A stretch of 64,000 nucleotides of DNA from Heligmosomoides polygyrus polygyrus (GCA_947396885.1 OX377205.1:63398969-63462968); one strand, 5' to 3'; counted from the first letter of the stretch, positions 12,048-23,569 are shown. Made by a program: numbers and translations. Notes: generated by a model from the sequence alone, not told the origin.

Positions 12048-12819
12048 TTACAGCCCTCCAGATAGAGCTTAAAATTTTGGTAATAAAGTGTGCGAAAATC
12101 GTACCCGTTTGTGCGTGAAGCCTTTGGCTAGTAGCCTGCTTCAATATTTCTCAACAGGGAAATTTTTAAGCACTCTTGTATAGCGCTTCAGACAGAGTTC
12201 GAAGTTCTGATATGAAAGCGCGTAGGACACATACCAGTACGACTCCATACGCAGTCTTTGTAAACCCTCTAAATAAGTTATCGACTGCAGTTGTGAATCT
12301 GATCGACCTTCGAAGTCTCGCCCTCAGTTTGGTCGCGGTCGATCTGCAGGCTCCCGTGCTCGGCTAGCTCATGATCGCCCCCAAGGCGAGCTCCGCAGGA
12401 ACTATACCCGTTGTACAGATTGCGGGAGCGGTACAGATAGCGAAACGTTGGAGGAGTAACACGATTTTACTTCTGTACACAATTCAGGATGGTTCAGCAT
12501 TTAACCATTTATGTATAATGAGCAGGGAAGGGAGATACGATTATTCTTCTCAACCGCATAGGAGAAGTTCGGGGTGAGGGACGTTCTGCCTGAAAGCGGC
12601 GAGGGCAAAGACGCGGGACAATGCTTGCGGAGACAATTAGCGTCGACTCGCGCAGTGACACCCGCCGCTTCGCACTCAGCCAGACAGCTTTCGCCGTGGA
12701 GGCGATGCTGACCCTGCCAATTACAGGAGCCTGTAGGTCGACTAGATTCGGTGTGATTACAATCGATAGAGGGATAGGAGGGTCAGGCGGCTTGCATTGG
12801 TAGTGAAGAAATTGGGATT

Positions 12820-13335
12820 GATCTGAACCCTACCATCCCCTATATCAGAATTTGAAGCTCTATCGAATAAGCCAGGAAAGAATCTTGCCTCATTAACCCT
12901 TCCTACAATTTTTTTTCAGGCGCTGTTTAACATTCGTTAAATATCAGTTTTCATTTATGTCAGAATAAGCTGCGAGGCATGCTCCTCGGCTACTGATGTG
13001 AGCTCTACCATCTCTTGTATTAAAATTTCGACCTCTATCGAATGAGCCAGAAATTATACTCTCTAATTGACATTAAGGCGACTTTTTAGGCGTTGTTAAT
13101 TTCTGTTAAATATCGGTTTTATTTATACCAGAATTAGTTTCGAGGCATGTTCCCATACAGCTGATGTAAACCGTGCCATCTCCTGTATTAGAACTTCGAG
13201 CTCAATCGAATGATCTAAAAAAAGATTCCTGCCTCAATAACCTTTAAAGCGAATGTTTTTCAGGCGCTGTTTATTTTTCGTTAAATATCGGTTTTTACTC
13301 ACACGTATCAGGATTAAATGCGAGGCATGCTTCCA
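12820..13335 (+). repeat. Tandem repeats of about 180 bp, three units
   Basis: Each unit carries 'accatc(t/c)c(t/c)..TAT', then 'CTCTATCGAAT(A/G)AGCCAG' or a variant, then 'AGGCG(C/T)TGTT', then 'GTTAAATATC(A/G)GTTTT', then 'GCGAGGCATG'. Starts are at about 12825, 13008 and 13178. A further copy lies inverted at about 13830-13990 in the right arm of the surrounding foldback. Confidence 0.75.
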
Positions 13336-14046
13336 GATTAAAATTGCACGAGGATTCCAATTAGATAGACGAAAGATCTTTTAAAAGAAGTTTAAAGCGT
13401 TAGTTTCAACACGACATCTCTTTAGCATTTCGTAACTGATTTGTTATGGAACTTCATTTAGCACACACCATACGTATCGAGGCTAACGGTAAGACTGGAT
13501 AGGTGATTCATCAAATCTAATGTTTACGGAGAATAAATTTCATCGAACAATACTTCAAACTGCTCGTCCAGTCGTTTGTGATTTCTAGCAGTATTTTGAC
13601 CTCGCGCCCCTCAGGCAATGTACCTGCATAGCCAATGACACCTCCACCAATTAACGAGTTAGGAAACACTCATGAAATGCGACTATCAAATCGAACTCTG
13701 TGCAATTTCAAACTGGAAACGTGTTCTACGCACTGAAGGATCAAAATGTCGTTTTCGAGAAGGTTGAGCACTTGGAGTGCTCTTAGGTCTCTCGTCTATC
13801 TAATTATTCTCCTCGCGCAATTTCTGTCTGGAAGCATGCCTCGCAGTTAATTCTGATAAAAATAAAACTGATATATAACGAAAATAAGCAACGCCTAAAA
13901 GTCGTCTTAAGGGTTATTTAGGCAGGATAATTTCTGGCTCATTCGATAGAGATCGAAATTCTAGTATAGGAAATGGTAGGGCTCAGACCAATCCCAGTTT
14001 TGGGACTGTCAATGCAAGCCGTCTGAACCTTCTATCCCTTTATCGA

Positions 14047-14945
14047 TTGTAATTTATTTATTTATTTATTTATTCACAGCATAGTGGTAGCCACGCATAT
14101 AATAAAGAAACAAAAAAGCAACACAAACATTAATAACTCAAACTTGAGGACTAAGTAGGCACCAATAAATGAGAACGGAAACAGTTATAACAATGAACGC
14201 TGGACAACAATCAAGCGAGCGAATGCTCAGATAATCCTAAGAGATTCTCGTTTTGGGCTAGTAATAAGTTGAACTCCCGCAAGCTTCTATAGGTCAAGAA
14301 TGTTGATCTGACTGCGGTCCTCGCTACCGGCGCATATAGCTGAAGCTTACCTCTCCTTGTTCTAGACAGATGGCCTCGGAAAAATATGCACGGGTTTATG
14401 TGCACCTTTTGGGTGAGAATCTTTAAAAGCATCTTGAGATCGAATGGTTGCCTTCTACAGTCAAGAGACTTTAATCCCAACATCTTGTTTCTTTCTCGGC
14501 CATTTGGGATTTGCGAGTAGCCCATGCCAAAGCATCTCATTACTGCTTTGCGAGTGAAATTATTCTGAATTCTTTCGAGCATGTCAATGTCTTTCTTCTT
14601 GAGAGGGTTAAACACAGTTGTTCCGAATTCAGCTATCGGCCGCACATATGATTTATAGGCCCGCAAAAGGAGATCAGGATTATTGCTCTTCAAAACTTTG
14701 AAAATGTTGTAGGTGCGAAAATTTGCCATTTTTACCAAAGATTTGTAGTGAGCGTCAAAATTCAGATTTTTGCGTATTAAAAATCCAAGATCACGAACCT
14801 CGTCAACTACTCTAAGTGTTGAATTCTGTAGTTTGTAGGCAGGGAGAGAGACAACATTTCGGCCACCAATTACTAAGCGGCAGGATTTCTCATGTGCAAG
14901 TGGTAGTTTCCACTCATTCGCCCAATTGGAAATGTAGTCAATCGC
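14047..14945 (-). mobile_element. 5'-truncated CR1-type LINE copy with (TTTA)n tail
   Basis: The open frame 14211-14945 (minus) reads RT C-terminal sequence: SNWANEWKLPLAHEKS, EVRDLGFLIRKNLNFDAHY, LLLRAYKSYVRPIAEFGTTV, MLERIQNNFTRKAVMR, then FFRGHLSRTRRGKL. The 3' end at the left runs into an (AAATAAAT)n tail at 14050-14073. The flanks atcgattgtaat on the left and atcgctgtaatc on the right are nearly the same, fitting an imperfect target duplication. It is well preserved for about 245 codons and so appears younger than the plus-strand LINE at 6.8-11.1 kb. The catalytic YADD part is missing. Confidence 0.85.
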
Positions 14946-16082
14946 TGTAATCACACCAAATCTGGTCGACCTGCGGGCTCCCGTGGTTGCCTGGGTCACC
15001 ATCGCCTCCGCGGCGAGAGCTGTCAGGCGGAGCGCGAAACGGCGGGTGTCACTGCGCGAGTCGACGCTAATTGTCTCCGCAGGCACTGTCCCGCGTCTTT
15101 GTCCGCGCCGCTTTCAGGCAGAACGTCCCTCTCCCAGAAGTCTGGCGTACGCCGCTATCCTCAGGCCATGGTGGCCTGTTCCGCCCACGTACAGTGGACG
15201 GCTGCGGCCTCTTCTGGTAGAGGCATCGTCGTTGCCGACTAGACATTGGATCCGACACCGATTTTCCGGATAATCGGATGATTCGTATAGGCCATTTTTT
15301 CAAACCCCGGATCTTCAGATGATTCAGATGGGGGCAATTTCGAAAACCCCGGATCTTCGGATGATTCAGATGAGGGCAATTTTAGAAACCCCGGATCTTC
15401 GGATGATTCAGATAACGCCATTTTCGGCCGAGCCGGATTTCGGATATCGGATTCGGATACAACCGGATAAGTGATATAATAGGGGCACACAACCTCTTAA
15501 AAACGGAACACATCAGTAACTCTGCGTTTATTTCCTTGATCAATTGAAGTCACGAGCGCGCAAAGCAGCTTGGAGCGCCTCACCTTGAATTAAGTGTTTA
15601 TATGCCCTGGTAGCAAGGCACATGAATGTCCAGTTTCATTATATCTGGTCTAGCTTATTTCACCAATGGAGTGGAACACACCAGCGCTACGTAAAAGATG
15701 TCGTATTTGGCTGAATTACGAGGGAGCCCTCCGCAGAGCTATGTTGCGCTTCCAGAACAAACAAAAAACAGCTTTAGGACCCCAAAGAGCCAATACCAAC
15801 TCAATAGTGAGTTGGTAATGCACAGCGATGTCTTGTAAAGGACAATAATGAAACGATTCCGAAACGCCCCGCAAGAAATTTTTCATGCTCTGAAAAGGAA
15901 AGGGTCTGAAGCGTATGTCTGAACGGAGAGAGCGAGTCGACCCACCATATATATAGGAATAATCGCCACTCCTCATTTAGTACAAAAATGTGTTTCTTTT
16001 TTGCCAAATCGATAAGCCCGAGGAGTAGAAGATCTTTGAAGTTGCAGTGGAATTGGCGCCCCACGAGTTCGGGAGTCTTGTA

Positions 16083-16145
16083 CGCCCGCAATGCCGCCGG
16101 CGGGAAGCGGCTCGTAGCGCAGTGGAGAGCGACGTTGCTCATGAG
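16083..16145 (+). repeat. tRNA-like segment (A box kept, B box lost)
   Basis: It reads GCGGCTCGTAGCGCAGTGGA and continues GAGCGACG...CATGAGAGG. The A-box portion (TAGCGCAGTGG) matches the copy at 24240-24325, but the T-arm is not recognisable. It is a decayed tRNA-derived sequence within the transposon, not a functional tRNA. Confidence 0.5.
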
Positions 16146-16352
16146 AGGGACGTACAAGACATCTTTGCATTTCAACTTATTGTTTGATTTGAGCGATTCT
16201 GACATCTGCACCATTTTAGATGTTTGCTGTGCCGTGTTTCCAGATGTATGTCGTGAGAGCAACTTTGTTGCCACTTATTTATTACTGACCGGTTTTTTAA
16301 CCAAAACTCAATTGGAAAGTTGTTCAACATAACGATGTATGAACGTTTATCA

Positions 16353-16720
16353 TCAGTGATACACAGACACAAAGTGCATGGAACATAAGCACTGGTCACA
16401 ATACGAGCAGCGCATAAAGGCTACTGGCTCCTCACAGTTTGCTTCCATATATGGACAAATGAGATCGGCTCCATAGGCGAAATCCACTTGAAGACGTTCC
16501 CTTTCCTCCGAAACAGGAGTTCCAGCCGAAAACGTTATCATATGCCCACTGCTTGCCAGTCTTTCCACGTCTATCAGTTCATTTTTCTGATCCAAACCTG
16601 GTTTTTCACTACTTCCAGCCGTTCGTCTTCGTTAACTTCAAGTTGACGTGCTTCGAAGTCCTTGGGTATGCTAGCCATCCGTTCGGTTAGGTTGGTGTCA
16701 TTCCCATGAAGGCTGCTTAT
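16353..16720 (-). pseudogene. Decayed Cys-rich protein frame of the TIR element
   Basis: The first part (about 16720-16600) reads NDTNLTERMA, then RQLEVNEDERLEVV. A frame change leads to the open segment 16595-16353, with KNELIDVERLASSGHMITF, ERERLQVDFAYGADL, ANCEEPVAFMRCSYCDQCL and a C-terminal MHFVSVYH stop. The end has a CxxCxxC...H...H pattern that could bind zinc. A homologous frame sits in the second element at 23570-24055, with the same order and the same stop. I do not recognise the family. It may be the tail of the element's own protein. Two copies keeping the same C-terminus argue that it was once coding. Confidence 0.6.
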
Positions 16721-17208
16721 CTAAAGGTGGACCACACTTCAGCGTGAGCAAGTGGATCACCACTCGAGCATCGGCGACCTTGTTGGTGTTAGGTTTTAGA
16801 GAACCTCCAGCAGACCTCTGATTTCCAGATGACAGGCAAAGATGAGAGAAAGAGTGTATTGATGCCGTTTAGGTCAAATTCCGGGATCCACAGACTTTCT
16901 CGTTTTAACCTTATGTGACCTCACATCATGGTCTCCTTTGAAAATCCGAGCAGGATGGTTTTACCCGAGGTCATTGGTCGATGTATGGAAACAGACTGAG
17001 AGGAGCCTGCAGCATTTATACCCTGCCCATTATGTCCAGTGCTGCTTTATGCACGTTGTACCTGTGTATAGTTGGTGTTGAATGTTTATGCATCATCCTG
17101 TTGAGTACCACAGCATGCAGCTGGAAAGTGCCCAGAAAACATCTGAAAATGGTATAGACGTCAGAATCCCTCAAATCTCAACCAATCATTTAAAAATCAG
17201 GAATGCAG

Positions 17209-17285
17209 CAGCGCATGGGGATCGAACCCCCACGTTCCTCCCATGAAGCATCGTCACTATCCATTGCGCTCCGAGCTGCTTGCCG
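17209..17285 (-). repeat. tRNA-like segment with intact B box
   Basis: On the minus strand it starts CAGCTCGGAGCGCAATGGAT (A-box-like) and ends with a perfect T-arm: stem TGGGG/CCCCA around loop GTTCGAT. The outer stem CAGCTCG/TGCGCTG pairs except at one position. The anticodon arm is not convincing. It is most likely a tRNA-derived (SINE-like) segment carried by the transposon. It could still drive Pol III. Confidence 0.55.
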
Positions 17286-17642
17286 GCAGAAGCATCGCGG
17301 TCGAAGCGCGGTACAAGAACCCAAATTCGTGATGCGCCGTTCAATTATGACTTCAAGAACCCCCACTCCTTGGGTTTAACGACCTTGCAAAAATGAAACG
17401 GATTTTATGCTAGTTGAGAGGTGGAGATTATTCCTATTTAATAGGACAAGTGCTCCGACACGCCTAACGGCGTGTCTCGCACTTGCGCGCTTCGCGCGAC
17501 TTTGCAACATCACTGACCTAGGGAATTTTTTTTGTAACACTTGAAATACGCTAACATCTAGGATTTGCTGCGTACTTTGTTGGCATCAAGCCGTTCACCA
17601 CTTCCGTACATTCATCATAGGCACCCTCTCCGGACCGTCCAG

Positions 17643-18019
17643 TATATATTGGATCCGAATGAATCATTTTCGGATATCCGATTCGAGTAATTCAAAAATC
17701 CATGGTCCGCCAAATTGCCCGTATCTGAATATTTCAAAAAACCGGAGTCCCCGAAATTGTCATTATCCAAATCGTGCGAAAATCCGGGGTCCGTCAAAAT
17801 ATCCGGACCATTCATTAATCCGGAGATTCGGTCGAATTCAATGTATTTAATGAAAATCATTTTCGGATATCTGATTCGGATAACCCGATCCGATTCATCC
17901 AAAAATCCGGGTACGCAAAGTTGCCGTTATCCGAATCATCCAAAAAGCTGGGGTCCACCAAAATAGCGTTTTCCGAATCATCCAATTATCCGAAGATTTG
18001 CAATCGGATCCAATGTATA
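17643..18019. mobile_element. 377-bp member of the same TIR family, nested, 8-bp duplication
   Basis: The ends are TATATATTGGATCCGAAT and, complemented, TATACATTGGATCCGATTG. They are flanked by ccgtccag on both sides (17635-17642 and 18020-18027). The interior is almost entirely ATCCGAA/CGGAT palindromes and contains no frame. It lies inside the 4.38 kb element, so it inserted after it. Confidence 0.85.
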
Positions 18020-18194
18020 CCGTCCAGTAACGCCATTGGTTTGTGCTGCGCAGTACTTCTGCCCTCAGGTTGCTCCTCAGCAACCGTTCTCATTCTAGAC
18101 AGCTTGGGTCACCGGATGTCGTTGACACCCTTCCAAATCCAGACACCAGGTTCCCTTAACTCGTTTCTTCTTACTGGATCTAATTGCTGGCCCA

Positions 18195-19110
18195 CCTTTA
18201 CTGGTTTTCCCCTCCCCCCCCCCCCCTGGTCCCAACTCCTGGCCCACTTCCCTGTTTTCCGAGCCCCCGCACACGACGTCGGTATCACCTCTTCTGGCTC
18301 CAGAAGCTTGTAGCGCGACGAATGACCTATCTTCTGGATCCAGGCGCTCAGAAAGGCTCGCAGTTGCCGCTGTGTAGAGCAGCAGGAGGCTGCGCTTCCT
18401 CTGCTGCAACAATATCCCATGTTGAACGACAAACATTGCCCGCGCGAGGTACACAGAGGCATACCTCGCGCGGGTAAGGCCTCGTCTGACTCCAGACGGT
18501 TGTTGTGCGACGAAGGGTTCCTATCTTCTGGGTCCAGGCGCTCAGAAAGGCTCGCGGTTGCCGCTCTGTAGAGCAGGAGCAGGATGCGCTCCCTCTGCTG
18601 CAACAATATCCCATGTTGAACAGCAAGCATTGTCCGCGCGAGGTACGCAGCGGCGTACTTGGCGCGGGTAAAGTTTTCCGTTCAACATGGGATAATGCTG
18701 AGTTCTGCATGCGGCCGGTCGTCGTACGACGACGATGTGACCTCTGCTTCCTTTCTTTTCGATCTTCTGACTCCAGACGGTTGTGGTGCGACGAAGGGTA
18801 CCCGCCTTCTGGATTTAGGGACTCAGAAACGGGCGCAGACGCTGTTGTGTCAAGCACGAGGAGGCTGCGCTTCCTCTGCTGCAGCAGTATCTCATGTTCA
18901 ATTCTGAATGCGATCCATCGTCGTAGGACGACGGTGTCTCCTCTTCTGACTCCAGAAGGTTGTGGTGCGACGAAGGGAACCGGTCATCTGGATTTAGGGA
19001 CTCAGAAACGCGCGCAGATGCCGTTGTATCAAGCAGGAGGAGGCTACGCGTCCTCTGCTGTAAAACACCCCATGTTGAACGGCAAACGTTGCCCGCGCGA
19101 GGTACGCGGA
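18195..19110. repeat. GC-rich tandem array of about 180-280 bp units
   Basis: Four units are marked by CTCCAGA(A/C)G(G/C)TTG..GCGACGAA at 18298, 18491, 18771 and 18951, and by CCATGTTGAAC(G/A) boundaries near 18417, 18609 and 19070. Some contain the self-complementary CCCGCGCGAGGTAC. A C-tract lies at 18212-18226. The apparent open frames on both strands are artefacts of the repeats. Confidence 0.75.
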
Positions 19111-20526
19111 GGGTTCCATGAAATTGCGGGTGGTTCAACGAGGCGTATCTCAGCCAGGTTTCCAACCTGAGTGAGATACGCCTCATCGTCTACAGGGCAG
19201 GGAGCTAACTCAATTATATAGTGGTAGATGACTCCCTCTCCTCATCCAGATATACGCTATCAGACCCTTCCCTTGTGAGAGAATTCCCGCCAAATGATTG
19301 CAAATTTGCCCGAAAAAGTCAGGTTATCAATGGCGCAGAGTTTGCCAGCATGGCGCGCTAACCTCCTGTTATCCGATTTTTATCCGATTTTATCCGAATC
19401 ATTGCGTTTTTCAGAACCCCGGATCTTCGGATGATTCAGATAAGGGCAATTTTGAAAACCCCGGATCTTCGGATGATTCAGATGAGGACAATTTTAGAAA
19501 CCCCGGATCTTCGGATGATTCAGATAACGCCATTTTCGGCCGAGCCGGATTTCGGATAATCCGAAACCGGATAAATCCGGCCGGATATCCGAAAATGCAT
19601 GATTCGGATCCCATGTCTATTGCCGACGATAGGAACTGTCGGCATCGTCAGACCGCATCCGAGTCCCGAGTCGAGACCCACAACTATCACCCTAGACGAC
19701 GTCCACACCGTCCTCTGAATGCCAGCACATGTTGGACCAGATCTGCGGCACATCTTCCGAATCCCGACATTAGAAATGGTTTAGAAGTCGTGCCCAGCAG
19801 CGAACGATCCAAACGCGCTGGACGCCCTGTCCCGTATCGTCAGCCGTTGCCGGAAAGCTGGTCCGCTTGGCATAGTGCCGAGGCGGTGCGCAAGCGCGCT
19901 CCATCGCGAACACCTGACCAATTCCACTGCACGAGGGGAGGGGGGGGGGGGTGTTTTCAAAAGCAATCCTCTGATCAGGCGGGTGCTCGCAGCGGCCGCA
20001 GGCTAAGTTGAAGGCGGCCGGCTGCGCGAGTTCTGACAGTATGGCGAAAATCAATGCCAGTTCAGCGGGTGTCCTTGGCGGCGGTGACTCATCCTGCCAA
20101 CCGGGTCGGAACGGTCAGGTGGCTGTGCGGCAGTCGGTCGATCGCTCTGAGCAGCACCTTCCACCACTGGAGGAACGTGCTCCAGCTCTGTTACTCAGCT
20201 TGCGAACGATGAGTCACTGACTGTTTTCACGGTCGGCAGCAGTGCCGTCGCCTCGTCAGTTATCGTGGCGCTTCGTCGCCCCTCTCCTACCCGCCCTTCT
20301 GGGCCTATTTGAGTCACTCTCTCTCCCTCTCTCAGTGGTTGCTCGCTGTTTCGATCTGAGTTATCACTATCCGTCTCACTTATTGGCGCTAAGTTTGGCA
20401 GACAGGGAGAAACTGCCAGCACTCACTGTCTTACCTCAGTGCTGTTTTCGTTTCAGGCGCTATTCGCTGTTTCATACATGACCTGTCTGTGTTCTACCCT
20501 GTGGTGAATTGAGCCAGCCGACTTCT

Positions 20527-20696
20527 GGGGCCGGATTCATCAAAGTTACTACAGTAACTTTAACGGAGAGTGGTAAGCGAAAGCTCAGATAACGCGGACT
20601 ATCAAGCGATATGGTGAGCGATAAGCCGCGTTGTCTGAGCTTTCGCTTACAATTCTCCGTTAAAGTTACTGCAGTAACTTTGGTGAATCCGGCCCC
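20527..20696. mobile_element. 170-bp MITE with long inverted repeats
   Basis: Starts GGGGCCGGATTCA and ends TGAATCCGGCCCC. The arms continue inward through AAAGTTACT(A/G)CAGTAACTTT and GCGAAAGCTCAGA(T/C)AACGCGG, giving a near-complete hairpin. No coding content and no clear target duplication. Confidence 0.85.
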
Positions 20697-20892
20697 TGGT
20701 GTAATTGGGGCTTCTTACCAAGGCAAAGATAACCGCTCAATACAAGGCGGCCCTCCCACGAGGCGCCTCACTGTGCTCGTGTGCAATACTCCGTGGTCCT
20801 CTCCGTGGTGTCTGCAACGTCGCGTGATGTAGTGAAGAGCCGTTCGACGTGGAGCTTTTATTCTTCTGTGATTGAACTCATGTTGAACCCTA

Positions 20893-21117
20893 GGCGCAAA
20901 TAGGCTCGGGGAGGAGGGGTGGACCTTGTAATGAGTGGTTACCCGCCTCGGTAAGAAAGCACATATGTGATCATTCACGTCGTAATTGGCATGCGTTACT
21001 TCACCGTAGGGGTAGAGTGCTGCAAAAAAAAAAATCTAGTTTCGTACAGAAAAAAACTGTCAGGGCTGTACAGGGCTGTCCTACATGGTGACCCCACACC
21101 CCGAGCCTATTTGCGCC
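20893..21117. mobile_element. MITE, GGCGCAA ends (copy 1)
   Basis: The ends are GGCGCAAATAGGCTCGGGG and its complement. The centre carries CACCGTAGGGGTAGAGTG, GCTGCAAAAAAA and TCTAGTTTCG, matching the element at 60440-60649. A clean duplication is not visible here. Confidence 0.75.
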
Positions 21118-21384
21118 GTATCCTCTTCTTTAAGTTCTCCTGTGAAATTATATGCTCCAATTTATCGCGTTGCGTAGTATGCTTCTGCCGTGTTTCTACA
21201 TAGTGTATGATTTTTTCCAAAATTATAAGTCTTAACATGCTAGATAGCCAACACAAAGCAAAAGCGCAGATCGTTGGCGTGACGGCTGTGGCTTTAGACC
21301 CCGTTTATACTTCCGACGCTGAGCGGTGTGTTCTGAGCAGGTTGCTGCAGTGCCCACCGGCACTATTGTACTTTCACAACTCCA

Positions 21385-21690
21385 AGGGTCGAGGAGAGGT
21401 CGAAAAAAATTTTCGCCCAAACTTCGGCCAGGGGGGTTATTTGGGGTGCTGATCACGAATATGACATTCGTTTTTCGTTTTACGCTAGAGTACGGTAGGT
21501 TATGGTAGGTGCAGGTGGCTAAGGCTGCCAAAATCATGATCACCGACTTCACCCAAACTTCGGCTAGGGGTTATTTGGGATGCTGATCACGAATATGACA
21601 TCCGTTTTTGGTACTACGGTGGACTAATGTAGGTTACGGTTGGTACGGGTGACTGAGGCTGTCGGCGATTACCCGCACCTACCGTAACCT
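21385..21690 (+). repeat. Two-copy tandem repeat of about 135 bp
   Basis: The block CCCAAACTTCGGC(C/T)AGGGG, with GCTGATCACGAATATGACAT and TACGGT(A/T)GGT, occurs at about 21416 and again at about 21553. A third, diverged copy lies at 54300-54390 (GAGGACAGGTCGAAAAAATT, then GCTCACGAATATAACA). It is a dispersed repeat of unknown type. Confidence 0.7.
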
Positions 21691-23569
21691 ACCGTACTGT
21701 TATTTCTCTATGGACGTCAACAGCCGTTTTGAGACGGCCTTTTGATGAAGGGCAATGAATATCGCGATCCTGCCTGGGTGTCGTCTCACGCTTTCGTTGC
21801 TTTTTCTTCCCTCCATATTCTCCTCCATTCACCTACACATCCTCACAGTAGATCTCGGCAACTTGAGTAACACTATGTAAAGCTGTTTGTCCCGCGCGAA
21901 TTGTCGATTTTAGCGTTCATCATTATGATCTACTGTAATACATTTTGATTTTGGAGAGGTGTTTCCCATACATTACCCCATGACCATTTTCTTCCCACTT
22001 GAGTTTCTCTTTGAATTTAGTCACACCAAGACAACATTTAAATGCGTTTTGTAGAGGATTTTCAGAGGATTCTAAAAATCTACCCAGTTTCCCTCTTGAG
22101 ACCCTGGTTCCAAAGTTACGATCAAAAAATTCCCTGGAGGTAGATGTCCGTAAATATTTTGACACCACTGTATACATACCATTCATTATATAAGAAACTG
22201 TACAAGACGTCTGTGGCTTTTCTCCCGAGTCCGGACGATCGTCGCACCAGTGTATGAATCCGGCGCTACACGACTTCTTGAAGCGTCTTCTGAATCCGGA
22301 TCCTTGTTAATCAACTTCTGCAGCATTCGCCTGAATCTAATCTTTCGTGGCACGACAATGTTGAGACTTCTTCTTGATCCAAGCTCGTGTCTGCTTGCAT
22401 CCATTTCTGAACTTGCTTTCCGTTGGTCACTTCACACGGATTAACTTTGCTTGCGTCTGAATGCACTTGAGCTATCAAAATATCCCCAGATTGCTTGTCT
22501 TCTCTTCTTCTTCTTCTTCTTCAGCGCTTGTCCCGCTTCGTCGCGGGGTCCGTCTTCTGGTGTCATGACGTCACCTTTCTCGATCCTGCACTTGATGAAG
22601 GTGGACGCCAGTTACTTTCATGTCCATGTTGATGTATCGGACCAATGCTGCTTCGGGCGTCCTCTTGGCTGCTTTCCTGACAATTCCAACTCAAGGCTTA
22701 TCTTGCGGACGCTGTCTTCTTTCCCACGCAGAACGTGGCCATACCATCGCAAGCGAGCTTCGCGCATCTTGTCCGCTATCGGCGCGACCCCGAACTTCTG
22801 CCGAATGACATCGCTTCGGATGCGGTCCATGCGCGTCACTCCAGCCGTCCAGCGCAGCATCTTCGTCTCCATGACGCTGAGGCGCGTTTCAACTTCCTTA
22901 GTAGCAGACCAACACTCACCGCCGTACATCGCTACTAGACATGGGATCCGAATCATGCATTTTCGGATATCGGATGCCGGATTTATCCGGTTTCGGATTA
23001 TCCGAAATCCGGCTGGGCCAAAAATGGCGATATCTGAATCATCCGAAAATCCGGGGTTTCCAAAATTGCCTTCATCTGAATCATCCGAAGATCCGGAGTT
23101 TTCAGAATTGCCCTCATCTGAATCATCCGAAGATCCGGGGATCTGGAAAACGCAATGATTAGCAAATATTCAACACCAGTGATAAACAGGTACAACGTGC
23201 ATAAAGCAGCACTGGGCACAATACGGGCAGCGTATAAAGGCTACAGCCTAGATTGTTTCCATACATCGGCCAATGACCTCGGGTAAAACCATCCTGCTCG
23301 GATTTTCAAAGGAGACCATGATGTGACGTCACATGTGGATAAAACGAGAAAGTCTGTGGATCCTGCAGATTGACGTAAACGGCATCGATACACGCTTTCC
23401 CTCATCTTTGTCTGTCAATTGGAAATCAGAGGTCTGCTAGAGGTTTCCTAAAACCTAACACCGACAATGTCGCCGATGCTCGAGTGGTGATCCAGCTGCT
23501 CACGCTGAAGCGTGGTCCACCTTTAGACAAGGAGCCTTTAAGGGAATGACACCAACCTGACCAAACGGA

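Larger units (their letters stand above)
12575..15128. repeat. Foldback element, one arm invaded by a CR1 copy
   Basis: The left arm (about 12575-12990) is the reverse complement of the right arm, which is split into 13830-14046 and 14946-15128. Shared blocks include AATTAGCGTCGACTCGCG (12638 and complement at about 15058), CGGGACAATGCTTGCGGAG against its complement near 15080, and the ATCGATA(G/A)AGGGATAG stretch near 12760 and 14037. The right arm is split exactly by the minus-strand CR1 insertion. The GC-rich outer part and AT-rich inner part differ strongly in composition. Confidence 0.7.
15240..19619. mobile_element. 4.38 kb TIR element with 8-bp target duplication (unrecognised family)
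   Basis: The termini are TAGACATTGGATCCGAC at 15240 and, complemented, TAGACATGGGATCCGAATC at 19619. The 8-bp sequence ttgccgac directly repeats outside both ends (15232-15239 and 19620-19627). Both subterminal regions (15255-15470 and 19370-19600) hold arrays of a unit like CCCCGGATCTTCGGATGATT, plus short CGGAT/ATCCG palindromes. The interior carries two tRNA-like stretches in opposite orientation, a decayed Cys-rich coding frame (minus, 16353-16720), a smaller relative (17643-18019) and a GC-rich tandem array (18280-19110). The 8-bp duplication fits hAT-type or similar transposition, but I see no hAT transposase, so the superfamily is open. Confidence 0.8.

Noticed and set aside
18095..19186. 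Several open frames over 100 codons on both strands
   Set aside because: They follow the tandem repeat units and repeat the same peptide blocks, so they are artefacts of a GC-rich array.
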